The notes: generated by a model not told the origin, from the sequence alone. A DNA stretch of 24,810 nucleotides from RGIG2707 sp045600065 (GCA_045600065.1 JAZRXE010000060.1:1-24810), one strand, 5' to 3'. Shown: positions 15,394 through 23,537, counted from the first letter of the stretch. Numbers and translations: made by a program.

Positions 15394-16302
15394 ATGGAAG
15401 CTAACAAGAAAAAGGCTATTATCCTGCAGCTGGCATCCACTCTGGTTTTTTCATTTATGAGCGTGTGCAACAAGTTTGCGGGCAGCGTTTCTCCCATGGA
15501 GAGGCTGTTTTTCAGAAATTTGTTCATGATCATCATTCTGATCGGGATGAGCATCTATAAGAAGACGAAGATCATTATCAAGAAGGAGGATCTGGGTCTT
15601 CTGACCATACGGTCCCTGTGCGCCGGACTCAGCGTGCTCAGCGGTATGTATACCGTCACGAAGATGTATCTGTCCGATCAGAACATCATCTCCAACCTGG
15701 GCCCCTTTGTGACCCTGGTGGTGGCGCATTTCGTGCTTAAAGAAGAGATCACAAAGCCCCAGATAGGCTTTATGGCCATGGCCTTTGCGGGCATTGCCAT
15801 AGTCGCCAAGCCCTCTGCAGACATGCTGAGCAATCCGGCTGTGCTCATAGCCCTTGCAGGAGCCTTTGTTTCCGGCTGCTCCTCAGTGCCTCTGCGAATG
15901 CTCAGCGCCAAGGGAGCCCAGGCCGATGGAACTGTTTTCTTCTTTGCGGTCTTCTGCCTTCTGATGAGCCTGCCATCCACCCTTATGCATTTTGTTATGC
16001 CCACCCCCATGGAGATGCTGGCCTGCTTCGGGATAGGTCTGTTCGCCTGCGGCGGCCAGGTTCTGATGACCATGGCATACGAATATGCGTCCCCCACGGA
16101 GCTGGCGGTCTACGGTTATACCACCATTATTTTTACAGCCATAAACGGCTACATATTCTTCGGACAGGTGGCAAGCCTGAGCAATTATATCGGATATGCC
16201 ATAGTAATGGCGGCATCTCTGATGATGTTCTTCTACAATAAAAAGCGTGCCCAGCAGCTTGCAGCCGCCCGGCGCGAAGAAAGCCTGAATCTTGATGATT
16301 AA
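15394..16302 (+). CDS. EamA/DMT family transporter
   Basis: 302-residue protein with about ten membrane segments made of two EamA repeats of five helices each, as in drug/metabolite exporters such as RhaT- and YdcZ-type proteins. The first repeat ends near PSADMLSNPAV (about 145-155); the second includes the GYTTIIFTAINGYIFFGQ segment typical of EamA repeat ends. The C-terminus is short, cytoplasmic and charged (KKRAQQLAAARREESLNLDD). GGAGG lies six bases before the start. It follows the MATE gene by 14 bases and is closed by a strong terminator, so the pair forms a two-gene exporter operon. Substrate unknown. Confidence 0.9.
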   Translation: MEANKKKAIILQLASTLVFSFMSVCNKFAGSVSPMERLFFRNLFMIIILIGMSIYKKTKIIIKKEDLGLLTIRSLCAGLSVLSGMYTVTKMYLSDQNIISNLGPFVTLVVAHFVLKEEITKPQIGFMAMAFAGIAIVAKPSADMLSNPAVLIALAGAFVSGCSSVPLRMLSAKGAQADGTVFFFAVFCLLMSLPSTLMHFVMPTPMEMLACFGIGLFACGGQVLMTMAYEYASPTELAVYGYTTIIFTAINGYIFFGQVASLSNYIGYAIVMAASLMMFFYNKKRAQQLAAARREESLNLDD

Positions 16303-16306
16303 CGCG

Positions 16307-16349
16307 AAAGCGGGTACCGTTTCAGCACGGGCCCGCTTTATGCATTTTT
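16307..16349 (+). terminator. Terminator of the MATE-EamA operon
   Basis: AAAGCGGG-ta-CCGT pairs with ACGG-g-CCCGCTTT around a 6-base loop, followed by ATGCATTTTT. Twelve base pairs in two stacked helices, beginning four bases after the stop codon. Confidence 0.8.
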
Positions 16350-16439
16350 ACAGGATCCATGCATACGGTCCATCTTACTGCTTCTGCGGGCGGACAGCTC
16401 TTATCGCTGCCCGTTTCTGTGGTTTTACTGAATGACATG

Positions 16440-16445
16440 CTATAA
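16440..16445 (+). promoter_or_regulatory. TATAAT -10 element positioned for a leaderless transcript
   Basis: A perfect TATAAT ends seven bases before the A of the start codon at 16453, and no Shine-Dalgarno is present. A -35 element is not obvious (TGTGGT at 17-base spacing is a poor match). If used, transcription would begin at or next to the start codon. Confidence 0.4.
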
Positions 16446-16452
16446 TATACCC

Positions 16453-17523
16453 ATGAATAATTTTGAATTGAAAGGTAAAAAATGCACTCTTATACAGGGC
16501 AGTACGTCTGCTCCTGTGTTCCTGCTCGCTCTGGGCTCAGAAGAAGCTGATACCCCCGAGGATGTATACCGCCGTGTGCTCGAGCTTCGTCCCGGAGCTG
16601 ATTTCAGCCTGTTTGCCTTTGAATGCGAAGATTGGGATTCGGACTACTCCCCCTGGGAGGCCCATGCCTTCAGATATTTCGCAGGCAATGGAAGTACTGT
16701 CCTTGAATGGCTGAAAAACAGTGCGCTGCCTTATTGCCGGAGCTTATCAGCCGCTGATGTCCCCGGCGCTCCGGACGCCTGGTGTCAGGGTGTATCTGAT
16801 GTCCGATACCCGGACGCAGTCGGTGTCCGGTATCCCGGCTCAGATGACCCGCTGACAGAGCTCAGCCTTGAAGGCATCAGCGATCCTGCCTTTACGGATG
16901 TGCCGGAGCCTGTACAGACCGCTGCTTACCCGAAGATCATGGATGATTTCGAATCGGGCTTTTTCGAGGCCCGGGATGCTTATCCCGGCGGCTCCATGGA
17001 TCCGGGGCTGGGGCTTGATACCGTATCGGGACTGACTTTCCTTCCGGATATGATGCGTACAGCGTATGCCGAGGATGCGGTTCACTGCGGAATATATGGT
17101 AAACCCGGTGCAACGACGGGCATGGATCTGAAGCCCCGGGTTTCTGACGATGCTACTCCGGATGCGGCCCGCTGCTATGTGCTGGGCTACTCACTGGCAG
17201 GTCTTTTCAGCCTCTGGGCTCTGTCAGAAAACTGCGGCGCGGACGGAGCCGCCTGCGTGTCCGGCTCACTGTGGTTTCCCGGCTGGGATGACTATTCGAA
17301 AACTGCCGTATATCCGGCAGGCAGCCGCATATACCTTAGCCTGGGCGGCAAGGAATCCAACTCCCCGGATCCGCTGGTTGCCACCATCGGAAGGGCATAC
17401 GATTTGCAGTACTCGGCTCTCCGAAAGGCCGGCCTGCGCTGCGTCTACGAGAAGAATTCCGGCGGCCACTTCGCTTCCCCTCACCATCGCCTTGCCAAGG
17501 CCATAGCCTGGCTGCTGGGCTGA
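16453..17523 (+). CDS. Alpha/beta-hydrolase-fold esterase-like protein with a large central insertion
   Basis: 356-residue cytoplasmic protein. The N-terminal part (about 1-97) and the C-terminal part (about 241-356) together resemble compact esterase-like alpha/beta hydrolases of gut Firmicutes: core strand APVFLLALG near 20-28, nucleophile elbow GYSLAG at 245-250 (Ser247), FPGW near 275, LSLGGKE near 296-301, and a catalytic-type histidine in GGHF (His339). Between them is a stretch of about 140 residues (98-240) rich in Asp, Pro, Gly and Ala, with the near-repeat DVRYPDAVGVRYPG and no recognised domain. In the usual family members these two halves are almost contiguous. The start at 16453 fits the TATAAT seven bases before it; an in-frame ATG at 16432 lies upstream of that element. 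Substrate unknown. Confidence 0.7.
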   Translation: MNNFELKGKKCTLIQGSTSAPVFLLALGSEEADTPEDVYRRVLELRPGADFSLFAFECEDWDSDYSPWEAHAFRYFAGNGSTVLEWLKNSALPYCRSLSAADVPGAPDAWCQGVSDVRYPDAVGVRYPGSDDPLTELSLEGISDPAFTDVPEPVQTAAYPKIMDDFESGFFEARDAYPGGSMDPGLGLDTVSGLTFLPDMMRTAYAEDAVHCGIYGKPGATTGMDLKPRVSDDATPDAARCYVLGYSLAGLFSLWALSENCGADGAACVSGSLWFPGWDDYSKTAVYPAGSRIYLSLGGKESNSPDPLVATIGRAYDLQYSALRKAGLRCVYEKNSGGHFASPHHRLAKAIAWLLG

Positions 17524-17599
17524 GCGATCTCCATTTGCCTTAAACGCGCAGGCGTTCATACCGTCGCACAGCTTAGCGCCATGAGCCAGGATGATTTAA

Positions 17600-17797
17600 T
17601 GGAAGGCGCAGAAAAACCCGGAAAGCGGCAATGGACGATTATGCAGGAATCTTGTTGAAAGCGCAATTCTTTCATATGCAGAGCGGCTCTACGGCGATAA
17701 TGCAGATGCAGAAAATAACGATTTTATCCTTAGGGACAATGATTTTTCAGATGACTTATATATGAAATGCGAAGAACAAAAGCGTATTGGCTTCTAA
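17600..17797 (+). pseudogene. Remnant of a SpoVK/CbbX-like AAA+ ATPase C-terminus
   Basis: An open frame of 65 codons ends at the TAA at 17795-17797. Its translation contains NPESGNGRLCRNLVESAIL followed by SYAERLYG, which resembles the sensor-2/lid helix of SpoVK- and CbbX-type AAA+ proteins (GNxRxVRNLxExAxxxQAxRL). There is no plausible start codon, ribosome site, Walker A or Walker B in this frame, and the frame is closed by a stop at 17597-17599. An overlapping frame starting at 17581 (MSQDDLMEGAEK) ends at a TGA after 25 codons, hinting at frameshift decay. The rest of the 407-base stretch 17524-17930 shows no further gene, RNA or repeat that I can support. Confidence 0.45.
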
Positions 17798-17930
17798 AAG
17801 ACAGTATTAGGTCAATCCCCCATGCCTGTAGCCGGGGTATCCGCTGCCTGAAGCTGATGGAATGATATGTGAAATCAGACATGAACATTGAAAAAGGGTC
17901 TTGAGAAAGGAAGGGCGCAGTCACTATACT

Positions 17931-19475
17931 ATGAACAAACTAACTAAGGACGAGAGTGTTACGATAGAAACACTCGGCAAAAATGATGTTGACTATTACA
18001 AGCTAAAGTCCATGGGATGGATGGTATGGATATTAATATCATTGGTTTTGGGGCTGTTGCTTTGGACATACGCAGGGATGGCATCGGCACGGATAGTTTG
18101 CGGGCTGTCAAATACAGCTTTATTGCTCACCGCATTTGCCGGTTCTTCGGTAATCTTATTGATACTCCTGTGGCTTGTTAACAGAAAGGTAATAAGGATC
18201 AGGCACGGCTCTTTTCTTAAGTATGCTTCGGGGGCATTGATCGTAATTGCCGCTATCGCATGCATTAAGGTAATTCCCGATTCATGGAAGCGGGTCGATA
18301 TTTACAAAATGTTTTTCCCCGAAGGATACTCCGGTTATGAAACTGAGCAATTTACATACGAATTGCCAAATGGAGATCCTTTATCCGTATACGGCCCTTC
18401 GTCCGAGCAAGGCAAGCAGGAAATTCTGAACGATCTTAATCTTTACGCATCATCAATATATGATGAACTTGCCGCTGACAACTGGACAATAAGCGTAGAT
18501 CCTCAAAGACTTGCCGAGTATTCATATACTCATTCTGAACAAAAGAATGTCGTGTTCTATTCGTTTATTTCCCCTGAAACGAAGGAATTGGTTGTATGCA
18601 GCAGTAGATATTTGCCGAATGCATTGGCCATGTATTATTCATCAGAGCATCCTGATGATATTCAAAAACTGTATGATTCTGACGCGGAAGCGATTCTTGA
18701 GCGCGGGCGAGTTAACGAAGCGTTTAATGGCTCTGCCGGCTTATATTTTTCTTATGCGTACAGATATATCACTGAAAACCGGGCAAACCTCAGTGTCGAG
18801 AACGCCGGAAAGCTTCAGGAGTTTGCCGGGGCTGCTCATGATACGTATTCATATATAATAGGTCTATGCTTCGGATACGGAGATGAAGAATATAAAAGAG
18901 TAATTCCGGACTCTTATGAAGACATTTATGATACGGTTTTGGAAGAGTATCGTAAAGAGGCCTTGTTTGGAAAACAGCATGGCAATACATTGGGAGAATT
19001 TAATACGGATCCGTTCTGGCTTGCATCATATTATGCAATGAGCTGCGATTTGTCCGGGTTCATGTATTCGCTGGAGGATTTGAATGGAAATGGTGTCCCG
19101 GAACTGATATGTCTTTTTGAAGACGGTACGCTTTTCTCCGTTTTTTATATAAACAATCTGAGTATAATAAATCCGTCATTTAAGCCGAGCCCTCAGTATA
19201 TTACACATTTTTCAGAGCATGTACACGGCTGTATTTATGAAGATGGGCGAATAAGCGTTTTTTCCGGGACCGGTGGGCATGAATGCTGCGAAATAATAGT
19301 GATCAATGAAGATCAAACGGACATTATTCGCAGCAAATACGAGATGGAATATTCTTCCGATACCGGCGCTTTCGAGTACCATATAAACGGAAAATCCGTC
19401 TCGGAAGCTGAGTTCAATTCGGAATTCCCCTCTCCCGGTATTGAGAAAAAACTGAAAATGACTCCGTTATTCTGA
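17931..19475 (+). CDS. Unknown membrane protein, three N-terminal helices and large C-terminal domain
   Basis: 514-residue protein I do not recognise. Three hydrophobic helices at about 28-50, 60-84 and 96-116 are followed by a soluble domain of about 400 residues rich in Tyr, Ser, Asp and Glu. Within it, SLEDLNGNGVPELICLF (centred on 383-395) resembles the Asp-rich DLNGDGxPEL calcium-type loop found in many extracellular Firmicute proteins. The C-terminal part is strand-rich (GTGGHECCEIIVINED, FEYHINGKSVSEAEF). A translocated domain outside the membrane is therefore inferred. An in-frame TTG at 17901 is an alternative start; neither start has a well-spaced ribosome site. The gene is visibly more AT-rich than its neighbours and follows a decayed AAA+ gene, consistent with recent acquisition. 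Confidence 0.7.
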   Translation: MNKLTKDESVTIETLGKNDVDYYKLKSMGWMVWILISLVLGLLLWTYAGMASARIVCGLSNTALLLTAFAGSSVILLILLWLVNRKVIRIRHGSFLKYASGALIVIAAIACIKVIPDSWKRVDIYKMFFPEGYSGYETEQFTYELPNGDPLSVYGPSSEQGKQEILNDLNLYASSIYDELAADNWTISVDPQRLAEYSYTHSEQKNVVFYSFISPETKELVVCSSRYLPNALAMYYSSEHPDDIQKLYDSDAEAILERGRVNEAFNGSAGLYFSYAYRYITENRANLSVENAGKLQEFAGAAHDTYSYIIGLCFGYGDEEYKRVIPDSYEDIYDTVLEEYRKEALFGKQHGNTLGEFNTDPFWLASYYAMSCDLSGFMYSLEDLNGNGVPELICLFEDGTLFSVFYINNLSIINPSFKPSPQYITHFSEHVHGCIYEDGRISVFSGTGGHECCEIIVINEDQTDIIRSKYEMEYSSDTGAFEYHINGKSVSEAEFNSEFPSPGIEKKLKMTPLF

Positions 19476-19576
19476 TAGGGGATGCTTCCGACCAAATCGC
19501 TTTATGATTTATGTGTTGAAGCGATGCGATTAATGTCTGCCTGTGTTCGTAAAGCGGGTGACAGCGGCGGTTTCAA

Positions 19577-19607
19577 TTAAAAAGCAGGCCCCGTATTCGA
19601 GGCCTGC
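19577..19607 (-). terminator. Terminator of the peroxiredoxin-like gene
   Basis: GCAGGCC / GGCCTGC, a 7-bp perfect stem with a 10-base loop, followed on the minus strand by TTTTTAATTG. Begins about 16 bases after the stop at 19623. Confidence 0.75.
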
Positions 19608-19622
19608 TGTCTGCGCCGTGCC

Positions 19623-20174
19623 TTAAAGCATCTTCAGGACTTCGTCCACTACGGGCATGTCTCCGATGCTGGCTGCATAGTGCGCGTAGGTCAGCACACC
19701 GTTTTCATCGGTGATGAACATTGCCGGAAGCTGCATCTCATCGCCCTCGTAATCGCCGTGGGTAAAGCCTTTTGCCTTGATCTTCAGGGATTTTGCAGCC
19801 ATCTTTGCCATTCCTGCGGCACCGCCTATCAGCTCTTCCTTGTCGGCAGCGGGTCTGATGGCCAGGGTCTTGTAGATCTCCATGGTTTCATCGCAGATGA
19901 TCTCAGGAAGCTGATGCTCGCCGTTGAATTCCCTGAGGATGTGCTGGGGATCGCTCTGCATCACAACATAGACCTGTGCGTTTTTGGCTTCGAATTCCGC
20001 GTATCTGTCGTGGATCTCGGAAACGTCGAAGCGGCAGGTGGTGCAGCCTATGTAACGGAGCACCCAGAATACGGTCTTTTTGCCCTTGACGATGTCAGCG
20101 ATGTGAAGCCCCTGGGCGAACGCAGTTTTGAATTCGAGATCGGGCATGATGTCGCCCACCTTAAGTTGTGCCAT
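19623..20174 (-). CDS. Peroxiredoxin-like (AhpC/TSA, redoxin) protein
   Basis: 183-residue cytoplasmic thioredoxin-fold protein. It begins with the AhpC/TSA-type entry VGDIMPDLEF, then KGKKTVFWVLRYIGCTTC; the active-site region has C44-TT-C47, a CxxC arrangement rather than the TxxC peroxidatic motif of classical peroxiredoxins. A later AMFITDENGVLTYAHYA segment matches the usual beta strands with cis-Pro (QLPAMF). It probably reduces peroxides or acts as a thiol-disulfide reductase; the exact activity is unclear. AGGAGGT lies five bases before the start. It lies between its own terminator and the terminator of the tRNA gene, so it seems monocistronic; no clear promoter was identified. Confidence 0.82.
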   Translation of the reverse strand: MAQLKVGDIMPDLEFKTAFAQGLHIADIVKGKKTVFWVLRYIGCTTCRFDVSEIHDRYAEFEAKNAQVYVVMQSDPQHILREFNGEHQLPEIICDETMEIYKTLAIRPAADKEELIGGAAGMAKMAAKSLKIKAKGFTHGDYEGDEMQLPAMFITDENGVLTYAHYAASIGDMPVVDEVLKML

Positions 20175-20254
20175 TTTTACCTCCTGTTTGAAATATATAT
20201 GAATACATGGTGAAATATCGGGGCAGACTGCTGTCTTACAGCTGATTTCCGCTG

Positions 20255-20288
20255 TTAAAGCAAAACCCCCGCGGGGTGCGGAGGTTTT
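20255..20288 (-). terminator. Terminator of the tRNA-Glu gene
   Basis: AAAACCTCCGC pairs with GCGGGGGTTTT (11 bp including one G-T) around a 5-base loop; the T-run is partly in the stem and continues GCTTT. Begins five bases after the encoded CCA. Confidence 0.75.
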
Positions 20289-20292
20289 CTGT

Positions 20293-20367
20293 TGGTACTA
20301 CCTAGGGGAGTCGAACCCCTGATTCCAGCGTGAGAGGCTAGCGTCTTGACCACTTGACCAAGGTAGC
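20293..20367 (-). tRNA. tRNA-Glu (anticodon CUC), CCA encoded
   Basis: 75 bases read on the minus strand. Acceptor GCTACCT with AGGTAGT (G1-U72 wobble), D-arm GTCAAGTGGTCAAGAC, anticodon stem CTAGC/GCTGG with loop CTCTCAC giving anticodon CUC, variable AATC, T-arm AGGGG-TTCGACT-CCCCT, discriminator A and CCA. It reads GAG codons. It stands alone, with its own promoter and terminator, divergent from gltX. Confidence 0.95.
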
Positions 20368-20390
20368 ATGTTCATCTTTCAACACGAGGA

Positions 20391-20419
20391 ATTATACACA
20401 AATAAAATCATTTTGACAA
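20391..20419 (-). promoter_or_regulatory. Promoter of the tRNA-Glu gene
   Basis: TTGTCA (20414-20419), a 17-base spacer and a perfect TATAAT (20391-20396) on the minus strand, 23 bases before the tRNA 5' end. The -35 hexamer overlaps a plus-strand TTGACA (20413-20418). Confidence 0.8.
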
Positions 20420-20449
20420 GAATTATTTGTATCTTTTAGTACTTTTTTT

Positions 20450-20458
20450 TGCTACAAT
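20450..20458 (+). promoter_or_regulatory. Extended -10 promoter of gltX
   Basis: TGC-TACAAT preceded by a run of T, an extended -10 arrangement, about 40 bases before the gltX start. The TTGACA at 20413-20418 is too far to be its -35 and has only a poor -10 partner (TTAGTA) at 17 bases. Confidence 0.5.
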
Positions 20459-20498
20459 AATGTACAGACTGACTTTAAACGTACAGAGAGGTTTGAAC

Positions 20499-22145
20499 AT
20501 GGATTATCAAAAGCTTGCAGATCTTCTGTTCCCGGAGATAGACAAAACTCCCGAGGACTACGAGAAAATATATCCGCCCAGACAGCTGCCCGAGGGCGCC
20601 AGGGTCACCAGAATGGCTCCCAGTCCTACAGGCTTTATTCACCTGGGCAATCTTTACGGCGCATGGGCAGATGAGCGCCTCGCTCACAAGACCGGCGGAA
20701 TATGCTATCTGCGCATAGAAGACACAGACGAGAAGCGAGAGGTTGAGGGCGCGGTACCCATTCTCATCGATACTCTCAGCTATTTCGGCATCAGATTCGA
20801 CGAAGGTGTAAACAAGGACGGCGAGTCCGGCATTTACGGACCCTACTGGCAGAGCATGCGTTCTGCCATCTACAAGTCCTGCGTAAAGAAGCTTGTTTCC
20901 GAGGGAAAGGCCTATCCCTGCTTTATGAGCGAGGAGGAAGTGGCACAGATCAGGGCGGAGCAGGAAGCTAACAAGATCAACCCCGGAATCTACGGCAAGT
21001 ATGCCCGCCACAGAGACCTGAGCCTGGAGGAGGTCAAGGCATATCTGGACAAGGGAGAAAAATACGTTGTGCGCTACAGATCCGAGGGCGATGCCTCCAG
21101 ATACTTTACCGTAAACGATGCCATCAGAGGCCCGCTGTCCATGCCAGAAAACATTCAGGACGTGGTAATACTCAAAAAGAACGATCTGCCCACCTATCAC
21201 TTTGCACATGTGGTGGACGATCACTTTATGCACACCACCCATGTGGTCAGAGGCGAGGAATGGATAGCTTCCCTTCCCATTCACGTGCAGCTCTTTGCAG
21301 CCATGGGCTGGGAGCAGCCCGTATTCTGCCACAATACCGTTCTCATGAAGATAGACGAAGGTACGGGTCAGAAGCGCAAGCTCAGCAAGCGCAAGGATCC
21401 CGAGCTTTCTCTGGAATATTACAAAAAACAGGGCTACTTCCCCGAGGCAGTCAGGGAATATCTGCTGACCATACTCAACTCCGATTACGAGGAATGGCGC
21501 ATCGCAAATCCTGACGCTGATTTCGAGGAATTCGACTATACTCCCGACAAGATGAGCGATTCCGGCACGCTGTTCGATCTGGAAAAGCTCAACAATGTGT
21601 CCAAGGATGTAATGGCCAAGAAGAGCGCAGCGGAGATCTACGACTTTATGCTTGAATGGGCAAGAGAATACCAGCCCGGCGCCGCAGAACTCTTCGAGGG
21701 CAGCAGGGAAATGCTGCTTAGGGTCTTTGATATAGACCGCGGCGGAGACAAGCCCCGCAAGGACCTGGTTTACGCAAGCCAGATCCTTGAATTCATCAAA
21801 TATTTCTTCGACGAATACTTCGTGTATGAATCCGAATGGCCTGCCGAATGTGCAGTCGACAAGGATATCATTCTCCGGAAATACATGGAAGGCTACGATC
21901 CCGCAGACGACAACAGCGCCTGGTTTGCCAAGGTCAGAGACCTGGCGGCGGAGCTTGGCTACGCGGCAAAGCCCAAGGACTTCAAGAAGGAGCCCGACAA
22001 GTACAAGGGTCATGTGGGTCATGTCAGCAGCGTCATCCGCATTGCGGTAACAGGCAGAGCAAGCTCACCTGATCTGTGGACCATTCAGCAGATCATGGGC
22101 GCGGACAAGGTTAAGGCCAGAATTGAAAAAGCTATTGGCAGATAG
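20499..22145 (+). CDS. gltX: Glutamyl-tRNA synthetase
   Basis: 548-residue class I synthetase charging tRNA-Glu (and possibly tRNA-Gln) with glutamate. Signature motifs: HIGH-type sequence in APSPTGFIHLGN (residues 40-51, H48), YLRIEDTD near 70, HVVDDHFMHTTHVVRGEEW, and KMSKS-type KLSKR at 294-298. The C-terminal anticodon-binding region is longer than in the 460-490-residue E. coli-type enzymes, as in a subset of Clostridia. The start at 20499 has GAGAGG seven bases before it. murC follows after 15 bases. It sits divergently next to the gene for its own substrate, tRNA-Glu(CUC), with promoter elements in the 131-base intergenic region. Confidence 0.95.
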   Translation: MDYQKLADLLFPEIDKTPEDYEKIYPPRQLPEGARVTRMAPSPTGFIHLGNLYGAWADERLAHKTGGICYLRIEDTDEKREVEGAVPILIDTLSYFGIRFDEGVNKDGESGIYGPYWQSMRSAIYKSCVKKLVSEGKAYPCFMSEEEVAQIRAEQEANKINPGIYGKYARHRDLSLEEVKAYLDKGEKYVVRYRSEGDASRYFTVNDAIRGPLSMPENIQDVVILKKNDLPTYHFAHVVDDHFMHTTHVVRGEEWIASLPIHVQLFAAMGWEQPVFCHNTVLMKIDEGTGQKRKLSKRKDPELSLEYYKKQGYFPEAVREYLLTILNSDYEEWRIANPDADFEEFDYTPDKMSDSGTLFDLEKLNNVSKDVMAKKSAAEIYDFMLEWAREYQPGAAELFEGSREMLLRVFDIDRGGDKPRKDLVYASQILEFIKYFFDEYFVYESEWPAECAVDKDIILRKYMEGYDPADDNSAWFAKVRDLAAELGYAAKPKDFKKEPDKYKGHVGHVSSVIRIAVTGRASSPDLWTIQQIMGADKVKARIEKAIGR

Positions 22146-22160
22146 CTTCGGAGCGCAGAA

Positions 22161-23537
22161 ATGAATTTAAGCGATTTTAAGCATATACACTGCATAGGCA
22201 TAGGCGGAATAGGCCTTTCAGCCATTGCTGAAATACTTCTGAGCAGGGGATACAAGGTGTCCGGCTCCGATATCAAAGAAAGCACGGTAACCGACGGGCT
22301 TAAAAGCAAGGGCGCTCAGGTGTTCACAGGCCACGCAGCCGATAATCTGGGCGATACGGATCTTCTGGTGTATTCAGCTGCGGTATCCCGGACAAATCCC
22401 GAGATAGCCGAGGCGGAAAATCGGGGCATACCCATCATCAGCAGGGCTGAGGCCCTGGGTATACTTATGAGCGAATACCCCGATTCCATAGCTGTTTCCG
22501 GCACCCACGGCAAGACAACCACTACATCCATGGTGTCTCTTATTCTTGCCAATGCCGGGTATGATCCCACCGTGCTTGTGGGCGGCATACTCAGCGAGTT
22601 CGGCGGGAATGCAAACATAGGCAGCAGCGGCTATTTTGTCACTGAGGCCTGCGAATACATGGACAGCTTTTTGCAGCTCAAGCCTAAGATGGAGATCATC
22701 CTTAACATAGATTCAGATCATCTGGATTACTTTAAGGATATCAACCACATCGCGGAAAGCTTCGAGCGCTTCGCAGGCTCGGTTCCCAGTGATGGCACCG
22801 TGATCGCCTACGACGCCAATCCTTTTGTCGATTCAATAATACGCAAGCAGAACTGCAATGTCATAACCTTCGGCCTGAGCCGCGACTGCGATTACAGCGC
22901 AGACAACATCAGCTTCAACGAGCTGGGCATGTGCTCCTACGACCTGTACTGCGAGGGTCAGTTCCTTGACCGCATACAGCTGGCCGTGCCCGGAGAACAC
23001 AATGTAACCAACAGTCTTGCAGCCATAGCCGCCACCCGAAGCCTTGGCGTGGGCCTTGACGTGATCAAGGCCACCCTGGAAAACTTCAAGGGCACCCACA
23101 GGCGCTTTGACATCGTTGGCCGTACCGAAAACGGCGTTGCCATAATAGACGACTATGCCCATCATCCTACTGAAATAAGGGCGACCCTTGCAGCCGCAAA
23201 GAACCTGCCCCACGAAAAGATATGGTGTCTGTTCCAGCCCCATACCTATTCCAGGACCATGGCTCTGTTCGAGCAGTTTGCGGATGCCTTCGAAGATGCG
23301 GATAAGGTCATATTCGCCGAGATCTACGCAGCCAGAGAGACCAATATATACAAGATATCATCAGACAGCCTCAGGGCCGAGATACTCAAGAGGCATCCCG
23401 GCAAGGATGTGGATTTTATGCCTGATTTCCAGGCTATGGCAGACTTTGTAAGGGCCAATGCACGCCCCGGAGACATAGTGATAACCATGGGAGCCGGAGA
23501 CATTTACAAGGTCGGGGATCTGATCCTGGGAAGGTAA
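22161..23537 (+). CDS. murC: UDP-N-acetylmuramate--L-alanine ligase
   Basis: 458-residue cytoplasmic Mur ligase adding L-Ala to UDP-MurNAc in peptidoglycan synthesis, using ATP. N-terminal UDP-binding Rossmann motif CIGIGGIGLSA at about 11-21, central ATP P-loop GTHGKTTTT at 114-122, then EACEY (about 168), NIDSDHLDYF, the HRRFD region and the C-terminal DDYAHHPTEI, all typical of MurC. Length is normal. GGAG lies eight bases before the start, 15 bases after the gltX stop, so the genes are likely co-transcribed. Confidence 0.96.
   Translation: MNLSDFKHIHCIGIGGIGLSAIAEILLSRGYKVSGSDIKESTVTDGLKSKGAQVFTGHAADNLGDTDLLVYSAAVSRTNPEIAEAENRGIPIISRAEALGILMSEYPDSIAVSGTHGKTTTTSMVSLILANAGYDPTVLVGGILSEFGGNANIGSSGYFVTEACEYMDSFLQLKPKMEIILNIDSDHLDYFKDINHIAESFERFAGSVPSDGTVIAYDANPFVDSIIRKQNCNVITFGLSRDCDYSADNISFNELGMCSYDLYCEGQFLDRIQLAVPGEHNVTNSLAAIAATRSLGVGLDVIKATLENFKGTHRRFDIVGRTENGVAIIDDYAHHPTEIRATLAAAKNLPHEKIWCLFQPHTYSRTMALFEQFADAFEDADKVIFAEIYAARETNIYKISSDSLRAEILKRHPGKDVDFMPDFQAMADFVRANARPGDIVITMGAGDIYKVGDLILGR

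Noticed and set aside
16371..16425. Second hairpin (CGGG-CAGC with GCTG-CCCG) after the MATE-EamA terminator
   Set aside because: A 4-base bulge and no proper U-run; too weak to call as a terminator.
17901..17930. TTGAGA-18-TATACT promoter directly before the ATG at 17931
   Set aside because: The -10 would abut the start codon, placing transcription start inside the coding region; AG-rich sequence makes a chance match likely.
20475..22022. 515-codon minus-strand open frame over gltX
   Set aside because: gltX is certain from its HIGH and KMSKS motifs; the antisense product shows no recognisable domain.
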